This document shows positions 37,193-48,901 of a stretch of 64,000 bases of DNA, one piece after another (position 1 is the stretch's first letter; every line of letters begins with the position of its first letter). Origin of the DNA: Vitellaria paradoxa (lineage: Eukaryota; Streptophyta; Magnoliopsida; Ericales; Sapotaceae). The DNA lies in the NCBI GenBank assembly GCA_019916065.1, contig CM034242.1, positions 7,436,453 to 7,500,452 on the forward strand, in the 5' to 3' direction. The notes below the pieces were generated by a model. That model made no database searches. It worked only from the letters and a program-made list of their open reading frames with translations, and was not told the origin of the DNA. The translations under genes were made by a program, and so were the position numbers.

Positions 37193-38651
37193 AATTAGTT
37201 AAAATTAACTAAAATTTATTAATTTTTATCAATTTTTATATTTTTTTAATTAAAATTTCTTATATATTACTTTTATATTAAATTTTTTTACTTTTATTAT
37301 ATTTTTTTACTAAATTTTTACCAACTAAACACCTCATAATTTGTTGAAAGGTTTAAAAACTTGTGGGCGACTCTTTAGGTAGAATTGAAGGAAGTCTGGT
37401 GGATAAGGACAAAAATTGCTTGATCGCAAAGGATAGTTCTACATGGGGCCATGGACAGGGTGTAAGACTTTGAGGTTGAGTTTAACAAAAAAAAGTTAAC
37501 TAGTAGTTAATAATTATTAGTTACTAAAATGTTAATTTTTTTTTATTTGGGAAAGAAAAAAGAAATTAACTTTTAGTAGTTAGTTTTTTTACTTTTTGTT
37601 AATTTGACCTTTTGCTCTTAATGTTTAGAAGAAGTTTAAAATATAAGAAAGTGAATTCGGTCATTTTAAAAAAAGAGAAAAAATTAGTAATTGATAGCCG
37701 ATAACTAGTAGCTGATAGCTAAGTTTCCAAACGTTGCCTCAATTTAGGAAGAAAAAAAGTTCTTTTTTTTTTTAAGTATTTAGGAAGAAAAAAAATTAAC
37801 TTTTTAATAGCTAATTTTTAAACTTTTTGTTAATTTAACATTTTTATTCTTTATGATTTAAATTTAAAATGTAAGAGAGTAAATTTAATTATTTTAAAAA
37901 ATTAAAAAAATTAAGTAACCATAAGTTGAGAAGTTAACAAACTTTTCAAACAGAGTGTAAATCAATTTCTTCAAATATAATAGCAATACTAAAGGAACAA
38001 GCATGAGGTGTGGATGTGGCTCTAGGTTTGTAAACCTTATGTTCTATAACTACTCAGTTTGCCTCATTTGTTATAGATTGAGCACTTATTTATTGATATC
38101 TTGATTTGTTGTTACATTTATCAAATGTTACACATATCTAATAAACATTATTTTATACTTTATTTTGAGTATATATAGTTTTGATTTGTAAATTTTTAGA
38201 ATCTATATTCACCCCGTTATTGATAGTAATTTTTTAAAATTTGTATTTTTGAAAAAAAAATAAAAATAAAAAGAGAAGAATGAGAACTAAACTCACATTC
38301 ACACTTTTACATCTTATAAGTTGTAGTCCTCCAAATATAAAGAAATAATGTACTATTTTTTTTTACCATATATAAATATTATAGAAATTGATGTGAGATG
38401 AGGTTGAATATGAATTATTTTATATTATATTTTACAAAAACTTTTAAAAGAACTGATTTGAAATTTAAAATTCAATTTAATTAGTCCTGGTGTAAGTTTG
38501 TTTTCTAATAGTTATTAACTCGAATCTGTTTAATTTTACTAAAAAATTATTAATTAAAAAGAAAGTGATGTTTTTAAATTACCATTTCAACATTGACGTT
38601 GAATTCCATAAGGTAACGACGCCCATCAGAATTGCTTCTTTCTACAAAAAG
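37193..38651. other. Intergenic DNA, AT-rich
   Basis: No gene is seen. Recurring AACTTTTTAGTAGCTA-type words (37490-37600 and 37795-37935) also occur at 17450-17540, 43040-43160 and 62610-62730. They look like remnants of another dispersed repeat. Confidence 0.4.
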
Positions 38652-38947
38652 ATTATTTTCATAATGACCCCTTCGGGGGTGGCCGAGTGGAAGTCGGGCT
38701 CGCCTTAGAGCTTGGGCCTCTCGAGGTTTCGAATTCGACTCCCCCACGGTGGGTGAGTTACCGCTGTAATGGCAGGTGCCTAATGGCCTCCTCTCGGTCG
38801 TGCCGGTCAGCCAGGGCTTGCCTAGACTGGTTAACTCTCCAGGGGCCTTTGCCGGCTAGGGTCCTGGAGCGTATTTCGCCCTGTGTGCACCCCAGTACTG
38901 GGTAGCGGCTACAGACTTCCACGTACCAGAATATTATTTTCATAATG
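38652..38947 (+). mobile_element. tRNA-derived SINE, full length, copy 2
   Basis: The body is 38667-38932 (266 bp), flanked by perfect 15-bp target duplications, ATTATTTTCATAATG (38652-38666 and 38933-38947). The A box TGGCCGAGTGG is at 38681-38691 and the B-box region GTTTCGAATTCGACTCC follows near 38726. The 3' end CACGTACCAGAAT lacks poly-A. It is the same family as copy 1. The open frame across it is a chance product of the element. Confidence 0.88.
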
Positions 38948-40954
38948 TTATCTTGCCATGCCTGGGCCCAACAATTTTATTTTTTGTAGACAAAAAACAC
39001 ATCATTTAAAGGTTGAAGTTTGGCTTTAATTCCATTGGAGCGGGCGAAAGATGTGGATGGGATGGACATTATTCCACTACTATGCTCCACTATTAAATTC
39101 ACTTGTCCCACCAGCATGGCTCCATTATTTTGATTGAACCTTTAAATTTTGTTATTTTTAGGTAAAATAAGTCGTTCAATTATCACTTGATTGATCCAAT
39201 TAAATTGAAAAAATAAATAAGTATGTGTTGGATGAGGATAAAGGCGTGTTAGGCCCCCTTTAAGACTATGTTTGATTGAAAAAAGATAATATTGTGAGAT
39301 AACATATGAGATTATACATAATATCAAAATTATTATTTTTTTTTGGTATTTAATGGAAGAGATATAAAATGAGATAAAAAGTATGATTTAACAATAAATA
39401 TAATTATAACGAAAAACAATTTCAAAAGGAATATTTTTGGGTGTTTGGAAGTCCAAACTTTAAAAAATATTAGAAAAAAGTGGGACACGATAGTCACTTT
39501 TTGATATTTAGTATACAGACTCTAATTTTATAACAAAAATACGTTTGAACAGGAATACGGTCTCACATATCCATTCGAACATTTTTGATAGAAAAATTTT
39601 TCAAAAAGTTAACAGAAATTGATTAAAATTGATAAAAGTTAGTAAAATTTATAAAATTTAGACTTTTAAAATAAAAGTTTATAAAAATCGGATCCATTTG
39701 ATAAATTTAAAAAGTCCAACATATATATTTGTTGGGTCTTGCAGTTTCATGCAAACAAAATGTGACATAAATTGAACAATGAAAGAGCAAATATATATAT
39801 ATATATATAAATATTTTTTTTGGTTATTAATATACAAATGGAAAATATGAAAAGTTAAAACAGATTTTAGACAACTATAAAATATGAGAAAAAGAAAAAT
39901 ATAATTAGTTAGATTAAATTTTGTACTTGATTTTTGTAAAGGATAATCTTGTATGAGTTGGAAAAAGCAGTCAATTGAATACTTACATATCTTGTAATAA
40001 AAAAAAAAAAAAAAAAAGAGAAAATTACCATTTGGTTTAATCTAAAAGTTAAGAGTGAAAAGTAGTTACAAGTTTCAACAAATATGGCCATTGAGTTTCA
40101 TATATTCGTTGCATAACTAAAAAAAAAAAAAATTATTTTCTCTAATATTTTTTTCCATTACTTTTCCTACCATTTTCTTTACCCTCTAAAGCAGTCCGCA
40201 TCTGATCCCGACAGCACTTTTACCGGACAAATGGAGAATTTTTTTTTTTTTACTTTTCTCTTTTTGGTTCTGTTGCTAGAATAAAAAATTATTAAAAAAT
40301 AATATCCAAAAAAAATTTTAAAATTTACTATTACTGAAAATGCATATTAAAATATTTTTTTATTTAGTCTAAACATATTATGAAAACGTATTTTAAGAAT
40401 CTCCCTACTTGCCAATATCCCTGATTTGGTTAGTGGTTCTGTGCAGGAGACTAGTTTAAGAATAAAATGTATTTTGAAAGTAGGTTTTCAAAGTGTAGAA
40501 AATTCAATTTCATTATGTGTTTTCAGGCAACTATGGAAAGATTAAATATGTATTTTGAAAATGTGTTTTTAGGGTAAGTGAAAGCGCTTTTTCATTAAAA
40601 ATATGTTTCTAAATACTTGGACAATATTTATTCAATTTTTTCCTATTCTAAGGCATTGTCTGACAAGGGAAAAAAACTAATTTTTTTGTGTTTGGAAAGG
40701 AAAAAATTTAGCTTTTTAGGGCTCATTTGGTGATGTTTTCATTTTTCTATTTATGTTTTCTGATTTATGTTTTTTTTATTTATATTTAACTGTTTATGTT
40801 ATCTATTGTTGTTTTTTATCCTAAAATAAAAATTGAAACTATGTTTGAAAATATAATTTTTTATATCAACTAATTTATATTTTAATAAAATATTAAGTTT
40901 TATTAGTTTTACTAATTTTTAAAATTTTAATAAATTTAATGAAATATATTTCAA
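38948..40954. other. AT-rich intergenic DNA, no gene seen
   Basis: Long A and T runs and a short TA microsatellite (39790-39808) dominate. No domain, RNA or element end is recognised. Confidence 0.45.
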
Positions 40955-41857
40955 ATTAAGGAATGTACAGACAACTTGCCTATTTTTTGAGCATGTTGTT
41001 AAGTAAGTTGTTAAATAATAGGAGTTCCCAAGTCCATTGTTAACAATAGAGATTCAAGATTTACATGACATTTTTTGAGGAAGTTCTTCAAGGTATTAGC
41101 CTAACTTCCCCAAGAGCTTTCATTCACAAATAGATAGTCAAATTAAGAGGGTAAATGCCTCGTTGGAGTTGTATTTGAGGCATTGTGTTAGTTGCAACTA
41201 GGAGGATTGGGCCAAGTTGCTTCATATAGCCCCAATTCACATAATTTGCAGTGCAATGAGGCCAGAAAATAGTCTCCATTTGAACTACACACTAGACAAC
41301 AACCCTTGATGCCTGATATAGTTGTTACTACTTACACAGTTAATAATCTAACAACTTTCAAGTTCACTAAGGGATGACATGACCAAACGGACATGGTCAA
41401 GGCATGCATGGCTAAAATTGCCAAAAAAATGAAGAAATGGACAAACACTAAAAAGTGATATATTGAAGAAACCTTGTTTTATTTAAGATTTTACCACATC
41501 ATATCACACCTTTAGAGTTAGTGCGCAAATACGATTGACCATTCTCTATTGTTTGACGAGTTAATGAGATTTTTCTACTAGTTGAAGTTACCTTCAACTA
41601 TACAGAAAATTCACCCAGTCACCCACATAAGCCTTAAAGCCATATCATGGAGATGTGGAAGACCATAGCTAAGGAGTATCAAAAAGGTCAGCAGCTGGAA
41701 TCATAGTCTTACATGACCAAGAAGTAGAAGCAGTTATAACTCAAGATTGTGTCAAAATTCAATGTTCATTATAGTTATATCAAGTACTTAATCAAATGTA
41801 AGGGCCAACGGGATAGCTAAGTGAGTTAGGAGCACGAAAATTACTTGTGGGGGAGAA

Positions 41858-42554
41858 TGTCATGCCTTGCCATGTCGGTGCCTATGTGGCACCATGTGAA
41901 TACTTACATGGTAGTAACAAAATAACTAAGTTTTGGTATCGTTGATACTATTTTTTAGAGTTCTAGAAAATTCTACATAATTGTAAAATGTTTCATAGGA
42001 TTCCATAAAATTCTAGAATGTTCTTAGGTACTCCAAAATATTCTAGTACATTCTAGATTCTTCTAGAATATTCTAAATTATTTTTCGGAAGTGTAAAGTA
42101 ATCTTAAATATTTTAGAAGTATTGTGTATACGATAAAAGCTTTTCTTGTAAATATTCTAGAAAATTATGAAGTATTCTAAAAAATGTAAGTGGCTTCCTT
42201 GAGAAATTTTATCTTCTAAATATTCTATATATTTTGATAAATAATTCTAGAGGTTAAATCCTCATTATTGATTAGATTAAATTCTTATCGTCCGTTGAGG
42301 AGGTATAGGACTATAGATAAGGGTGACCCCCTCATTTGTAAACCATCCATGAAAAGTAATAAAAATATATTTTCCAAATTCTACAACTACTCACTCTTTT
42401 GTGTTATTCTCTTAAAATATTTTAGTTATTTAGTTCACTTACTTTCAGTGTTTTTAACTTCTTAACAAGAGTTAACTTTACCTATCATTTTGTTAAGATA
42501 TTAAAGTGTCTAAGTCCTGCATGAGTTGAAGCATAAAATTCTAAATCCGTGACA
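41858..42554 (+). repeat. 3' LTR of the decayed gypsy element
   Basis: It starts TGTCATGCC right after the purine tract and ends CCGTGACA, so the termini are the perfect inverted pair TGTCA/TGACA. The length is about 697 bp. A TATATAT box is at 42226-42232 and an AATAAAA polyadenylation-like signal is near 42358. The 5' LTR is not in the window, so the right boundary rests on the terminal inverted pair only. Confidence 0.65.
41961..42073 (+). promoter_or_regulatory. Cluster of heat-shock elements inside the gypsy LTR
   Basis: Three perfect three-unit heat-shock elements (TTCnnGAAnnTTC) occur at 41961-41973, 42011-42023 and 42061-42073. The last sits in a seven-unit run (42041-42073) with two imperfect units. 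A further partial one is at 42155-42177. All are built on TTCTAGAA and lie about 150-270 bp upstream of the LTR TATA box. HSF binding is inferred from the consensus. Confidence 0.6.
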
Positions 42555-42559
42555 ATTAT

Positions 42560-42844
42560 TAGATAAATAATAAAATTAAATTATTTATTTTAAATAATTT
42601 AATTTGATAAAAAAAATTTTATTAATTATAATTTAATTATAATATTTATTAAATTATAAATATTTATTTATTATTAATTACATTAAATTAGTTATTAATT
42701 CAATTCAATTAAATTAAATTAATTTAATCATACTATTTATTAAAAATAATTTTAATTTAATAAATATTTAAATAAAATAATTTATTTTAATATGATACAA
42801 AGAAATGGATAAAGTGTTAAACTTGACCAAATATTTGGGAAAAA

Positions 42845-42880
<36 letters not shown>

Positions 42881-43470
42881 TGACAACAATTTTCTTTTTT
42901 TTTAACTTTTTCTATTTAAGTTTTTATTTTTTCAAAAAATAAAAAAGTAAAAATAAATTTAATAAACATATTTTTATTGTCATGTTCAAAAATTTGTAAA
43001 CATAAATTGAAAAACAATAAATATAAATATTATCAAATAGTGCCTTAGTAGCTAACTTTTTTTTTTTTTTTTTAACTTGACATTTTTGCATTGTATAATT
43101 TAAAAGAAGTTTAAAATGCAAGAGGATGATTTTAGTTAAAAAAAAAAAAACTAAAAAACTGCATAGCCAAAAGCCAATAATCTAAAAAAATAATAATAAT
43201 AATAAAATAAACAAAAAAATTTAAACAAAAAATAAAAAAATGTTGTCACTCTTTTTTTTGTTATAAATAATTTGCCAATTTTAACACTTTGTTCATTTTT
43301 GTTATATCATATTAAAATGAATTATCTTATTTAAATTTTTTATTAAATTAAAATTATTTTTAGTAAATAATATAGTTAGTAATTTATTTAATTTAATTAA
43401 TTAAATTACATGAAATATATTTTATTAAAATTTTTAAACAAATAATATAATTAAATTCATAAATAATAGG
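42560..43470. repeat. Large imperfect inverted repeat (foldback)
   Basis: The left arm (best at 42765-42895) and right arm (43238-43340) are inverted copies. Left TTTTAATATGATACAAAGAA pairs with right TTGTTATATCATATTAAAA. Left ATAAAGTGTTAAA pairs with right TTTAACACTTTGTTCAT, and left GAGTGACAACA with right TGTTGTCACTC. A weaker AT-rich pairing continues outward. The loop is about 340 bp. A (GA)n microsatellite (42845-42880) has expanded in the left arm. No transposase is present. Confidence 0.6.
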
Positions 43471-45690
43471 GTGTTTAGAATTGTATAAATTTGTAAAAAA
43501 ACAATCTCAAAATTCGTGTAATGAATAAAAATTTTAAATTTTATAGAGATTTGTAGAATTTTGTATTATTTTGTAGAACCCAAACAAGACTAATATAATT
43601 AAATTAACAAGTATTAACAAATTAAGCCCGGAATGGATCCATTCTCACGTAAAATGCATTGTTCTTTAAAATTTTAATTATAAAAAAAATAAAAAATAAC
43701 AAAAATTTATTTTTTTACCAATTTTGTCTAACTAAATTCCATTTCATTTCGTGTAACTTTTACATTAATTTTTATTTAATTTTTTCCTTGTTAAACCAAA
43801 TAATATCAAGTTGTATAAATTAGTATAAATTTATAAAAATTATGATCTCAAAATTCATGCAATAAATAAGAATTTTTATTTTTATATAAATTTATAAAAT
43901 TTTGTATTATTTTGTAGAGCTCAAACAGAACCAATATAATTAAATTAACTCGTATCACCAAATTAAGCCCGGAATGAATACATTCCCACATAAAACACAT
44001 GGTTCTATAAGGGTTTTGGGATCTTAAAAATAGAAAAAAAATTTTAATTTTTTACCAATTTTATCTAACAAAATTTCATGCGAAATTTTGACATTAATTT
44101 TTATTTAATTTTTTCCTTGTTAAACTAATTACTAGTAAGTTGTATAAATTAATATAAATTTGTAAAAAGTAGAGTCTCAAAATTCGTGCAATAAATAAAA
44201 ATTTTAAATTTTATACAAATTTATAAAATTTTATATTATTTTACCAAGTTCTAAACAGGTCCAATATAATTAAATTAACTCGCATCACCAAATTAAGCCC
44301 GGAGTGGGTGCATTCCCACAGAAAACGCATCGTTCTATAAGGGTTTTTGGATCCCGAAAATATAAAAATAAAAAAAGTAAAATTTTAATTTTTTACCAAT
44401 TTTGTTCAACTAAATTTGGTTTCAGGTAACTTTTACATTAATTTTTATTTATTTTTTACCTTGTTAAAGCAACCACCGCCATATCTCCCCCGTTCTATAA
44501 GGGTTTTTGGATCCCAAAAATATAAAAAAAGTAAAAATTTAATTTTTTTACCAATTTTGTTTAACTAAATTTGGTTTCAGGTAACTTTTATATTAATTTT
44601 TATTTATTTTTTATCTTGTTAAACCAACCACTGTCATAAATAAAAATTTTAAATTTTATACAAATTTATAAAATTATATATTATTTTACCAAGTTCTAAA
44701 CAGGTCCAGTATAATTAAATTAACTCGCATCACCAAATTAAGCCCGGAGTGGGTGCATTCCCACAGAAAACGCATCGTTCTATAAGGGTTTTTGGATCCC
44801 GAAAATATAAAAATAAAAAAAGTAAAATTTTAATTTTTTGCCAATTTTGTTCAACTAAATTTCGTTTCGGGTAACTTTTACATTAATTTTTATTTATTTT
44901 TTACCTTGTTAAAGCAACCACCGCCATATCTCCCCCGTTTTATAAGGGTTTTTGGATCCCAAAAATATAAAAAAAGTAAAAATTTAATTTTTTTACCAAT
45001 TTTGTTTAACTAAATTTGGTTTCGGGTAACTTTTATATTAATTTTTATTTATTTTTTACCTTGTTAAACCAACCACTGTCATAAATAAAAATTTTAAATT
45101 TTATACAAATTTATAAAATTTTATATTATTTTACCAAGTTCTAAACAGGTCCAATATAATTAAATTAACTCGCATCACCAAATTAAGCCCGGAGTGGGTG
45201 CATTCCCACAGAAAACGCATCGTTCTATAAAGGTTTTTGGATCTCGAAAATATAAAAAAAAGTAAAAATTTAATTTTTTTACCAATTTTGTTCAATTAAT
45301 TTGGTTTCGGGTAACTTTTACATTAATTTTTGTTTATTTTTTACCTTGTTAAACCAACCACCGCCATGTCTCTCCCTTTCTATAAGGGTTTTTGGATCCC
45401 GAAAATATAAAAAAAAAAAGTAAAAATTTAATTTTTTTACCAATTTTATTCAACTAAATTTAGTTTCGAATAACTTTTATATTAATTTTTATTTAATTTT
45501 TACCCTGTTAAACCAACCACTGCCATATCTCCCTGTTCCATAAGGGTTTTGGGATCTCAAAAATATAAAAAAAAATAAAAATTTAATTTTTTTACCAACT
45601 TTATTCAACTAAATCTAGTTTCTGGTAACTTTTACATTAATTTTTATTTAATTTTTACCTTGTTAAACCAACCACCGCCATATCTGCCCC
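43471..45690. repeat. Two-module tandem array with a 445-bp higher-order unit
   Basis: Module A carries AATTAAGCCCGGA (43620, 43961, 44291, 44736 and 45181). Module B carries TATAAGGGTTTT-GGATC (starts near 44005, 44335, 44495, 44780, 44940, 45225, 45380 and 45539). B copies are about 155-160 bp. The left part alternates A and B with 330-341 bp spacing. The middle repeats a B-B-A block exactly 445 bp apart (44335-44779 and 44780-45224, about 98% alike by eye). The right end is B only. The array stops at the RCD1/SRO promoter: the last ACCAACCACCGCCATATCT word is at 45668-45686. Confidence 0.85.
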
Positions 45691-45839
45691 GTTAAGTTCA
45701 CACTTGCAACGCACACTTGCGACGCCCCAGTATCTCACCCGTTTCCGAAGCGACGAGGTCGATGACCTCTCCCTAGCTCTCTGAACCTTCTCTCTTTCCG
45801 TATTTTTTTTTTCCTTTTTTCGTTTTTCTTTTCCTCCAA

Positions 45840-46066
45840 GGAACAAACCACCACATATTTAAATACCAGTGGAAAAATAGTTCAATGCACTCGCTCGTCT
45901 TCGTGGCTGCCTGACGTCGTCGTCTCGTTCTCCCCTTAATTTTCACGCTCACTCATTTCCCGAGTCCGAGACGACGACGATGCCGTTGACGACGGCATAG
46001 TGAATTGATGAATTGAGATACATCCGAAGGGCGTGACCGCGAGAACCTGATCTTACCGACTAATAG
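45840..46066 (+). promoter_or_regulatory. Core promoter and 5' leader exon of the RCD1/SRO gene
   Basis: A TATTTAAATA box is at 45856-45865, a TGACGTCG word is near 45911, and a good donor, ATAG/GTAAAG, is at 46067. The leader contains two short upstream frames: ATG at 45980 to TAG at 46000 (six codons) and ATG-AAT-TGA at 46008-46016. The exon assignment is inferred from the CpG-rich content, the splice donor and the position; the start site is unknown. Confidence 0.5.
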
Positions 46067-46292
46067 GTAAAGATCGTCTCTTTTTTTGTTTGATCTGACT
46101 TCTTGGCTTCAGAATCACCTCGTAACTTGCTGGAAGTTTGGGGATCTTGTAGAGATTTGACAGATCTGGGATTCTAATGCTTATATAGAGTGTTTTGGTT
46201 ATATGTAGGTTTATATATATAAACATATATCCCGTGGTCTTCAAGATTGCTTAGATGGTTGATGATTTTGTGAGAAATCGTAAAATTTGAGC

Positions 46293-46324
<32 letters not shown>

Positions 46325-48785
46325 CATCATTATTATTATTATTATCATTATCGTTATTATTATTATTATTATTATTATTTGTTTTTCATTTTTGTGGAAG
46401 GAAAGAAATATATAAAAAAATAAATTGGAAAATTTTACTTTATTTTTATTTTTATTTTCTTAGGTAAATAAATATATCGGGGAAAAAATCTGTTTTTTTC
46501 AGGTTTAGATATAAAATTGTTTAATTAGTTTAATATGTATTTCATTTTTTCCAAAAAAAAAAAAAAGACCCTAAAGATAGCATTAGAGTTCTAAATTGTA
46601 GTGATCGCTCAATTTTTTTTTCTTTTTTCATTTAATTATTTATTTGAAATCAAGGTATTGTTTTAGCTATCTGTTTGGCACACCAAATTTTGCTGAAAAA
46701 CTTTGAAAACTTATGAAAACCTCTAAAAAGAAAAGTTATTCACTTTTTATCTTACCATACGAATTACGAACTCACGAAGAACTCATAATTTATTTTATTT
46801 TATCTCGCTTTTTATCATTCCAAACACGTATTTCATGCAAAGTGTTACTCTGAGACTATTGTTTTCAAATCCAAGCATTATCTTGTGTTGGAAGTTTTTA
46901 TCAATGTAATGCTGATATTTTTGTTTAAGAAAAGAGAAGGAATCTGATGTGAGAATGGTAATTTTTAAATTGATAATAAAATTGGCAAATTGGAATATTT
47001 GATTGCTCACTGTTACTATTACTTTTCTGTCATTTACTGACACTAATGAAAAACTTTATTTCAGAGTACTGTAAGTATTAGAGCTTGTTGGGAGTTTGTA
47101 GCGAGCAAAAAACTTGTCGACTTTGTGTTGATGGCTGGGAAAAGAGAAACTTGTAGAGAAATGGTTGTTGCTGTGCAGAATTTGGTGTGTTCTTACACTT
47201 GCAATGATATGCTAAATACAATTATTTATTTGTTATGGATGACATGATAGCTAATGAGGTTTGAATTGTGTTTCTTGTGGTCTAATCAATATTCCTGGCT
47301 ATGCACATAGGTGTTTAGGGCTTTTGTTATGTTAAAGTTTCAATTACCAGGCGTTTTTAACTTGTAATTTGCTATTTAGCTCTTTGGTTTATTTTGAAAC
47401 CATTGATAGATTTCTTTTTGTTTCTGTTTCGTAAATTATGAATGCAAGACTTGCAACATAGAGCTGAGGCTATTTTGATTAAATTTATCTGAAATCTTAA
47501 TCATTCTTAAGATGTCATATTATGGTAATTGTTTTAACATTTCTATGAATGTATTCTTTATGGGCTCATACACCAAGTACATGACAGCTCTAATATCAAC
47601 TTAATTTCCTTACATTGATAAAGCCTTTGAAATCATATTTGGGAATTGAGTGGTGTGTGTTTTGTTATTCCTTGTTTTAGTTAGCATTTTTGTATGTGTT
47701 ATTCATTTTATGACTTTATTGGGGAGAATTTTATGTCGTTGTTTCTAAACGTATACCTAGCTGGTTCTTTTTCTTTTTGGCATTTTTCTCTTTTTCTCCC
47801 TGCATTTTTCTTCCTTTTTCTTACTTTTGCGCTTCTTTCTTTAAACATCACCATTTTGGATCCTTTTTTTGAGATGTTCTCACAGCTGCACTTCTTTCTT
47901 CAAACATCACAATTATGGATAATTTTTGCGGTGTTCTTGTATTTATCACTATTTATCATGTAATATGATTCTCTCTCTCTTACCTACATCAATACAAATT
48001 TGGTTATGATTTGTAATAAGTTTGGAAGTTCTGTATTATTTGAAATGACATGGATGGTCTTCATGATATTGATCCTCTAAGATAGATCAACATCTATAAT
48101 AAAGCTCAATTCATGTTCGGTGGTAGCAAGCACTTAACTAATTTCCCTTGTTTGTGATGGTCAAAATTTGGTTTTAGATTACAATATGAGACATAATTGT
48201 GGCGGTGTATGCAATGTTAAGTGTGCTTTGTTATACATATTTAGGTTTTTTGTCAATGGAAATGAATTGGATCCTATGATGTTAATACATCTAGATTGGT
48301 ATCAATAATAGTGTTCAATTCATGTTTGGGTCATCGCATTCACTTAATATTTGGTAGCAGCAAGCATCTTCGTGAAGCTGTTAAATCTAGATTGGTATCA
48401 AAGCTGCACTTGAATTCATGTTTGGGCTGTCACATGCACTTAATCTTTGGGTAAAGTCTATCGCTTGACTTAGTATGCGGGTCTAAATTTATTTTGGATT
48501 AGGATAGATGACGTTAATTGTAGTGGTGTACATCTGCTAGGTTTACTACCTTTGACCTAGAAAAGGAAAATAATTGTTTGTATCAGCATTTATGAATTCT
48601 ACATTTGCGGTTGGAATTGTTGTATCCTATGATATATTATTGTTGATTCTATGCTCTAGTGTGTTTGTACGTTTGAATATTTCTTTCACAGTAGTTCTAT
48701 TGTAATTTTAATCCTTGTAATATATGCATAGAGGACTCATTTATTATGTTTGAAAATGCTAAATGTTTCTTTTTTTTTTTTTCAG
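46067..48785 (+). other. Probable leader intron of RCD1/SRO
   Basis: The donor is at 46067 and the acceptor TTTTTTTTCAG/GG ends at 48785. It contains an interrupted (ATT)n microsatellite at 46293-46380 and a foldback-like MITE segment at 46670-46830. A possible internal exon begins after TATTTCAG at 47064. No coding frame is convincing. Confidence 0.45.
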
Positions 48786-48901
48786 GGTTTGCAATTTCTT
48801 CTCTATGCCATCATTTTTCAGGGCTTTTTGGTAGATGACTTGTTGATTACCAATAGGGTCTTGGGTCTTAGTCTGTAAATAGGGATTATCCTTGTAGATA
48901 A

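Larger units (their letters stand above)
40955..42554 (+). mobile_element. 3' end of a decayed gypsy retrotransposon with 3' LTR
   Basis: Translating in shifting frames gives degraded integrase blocks: PKSIVSNRDSRFT (41027-41065), VNASLELYLRHCV-like near 41150 and EDWAKLLHIA near 41205. Then come FKFTKG and KIAKKMKKW (41360-41440), LKLPST with KIHPV-HISL (41585-41630), and a chromodomain-like KYLIKCKG (near 41790). These fit a Tekay/Del-like gypsy, a different lineage from the element at 3.4-9 kb. A purine tract GTGGGGGAGAA precedes an LTR at 41858. Many stops make it dead. The 5' part of the element is missing. Confidence 0.75.

Noticed and set aside
38687..38905. Plus-strand 72-residue frame, and a minus-strand frame over the same place
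   Set aside because: Both lie wholly inside the tRNA-derived SINE and have no protein features.
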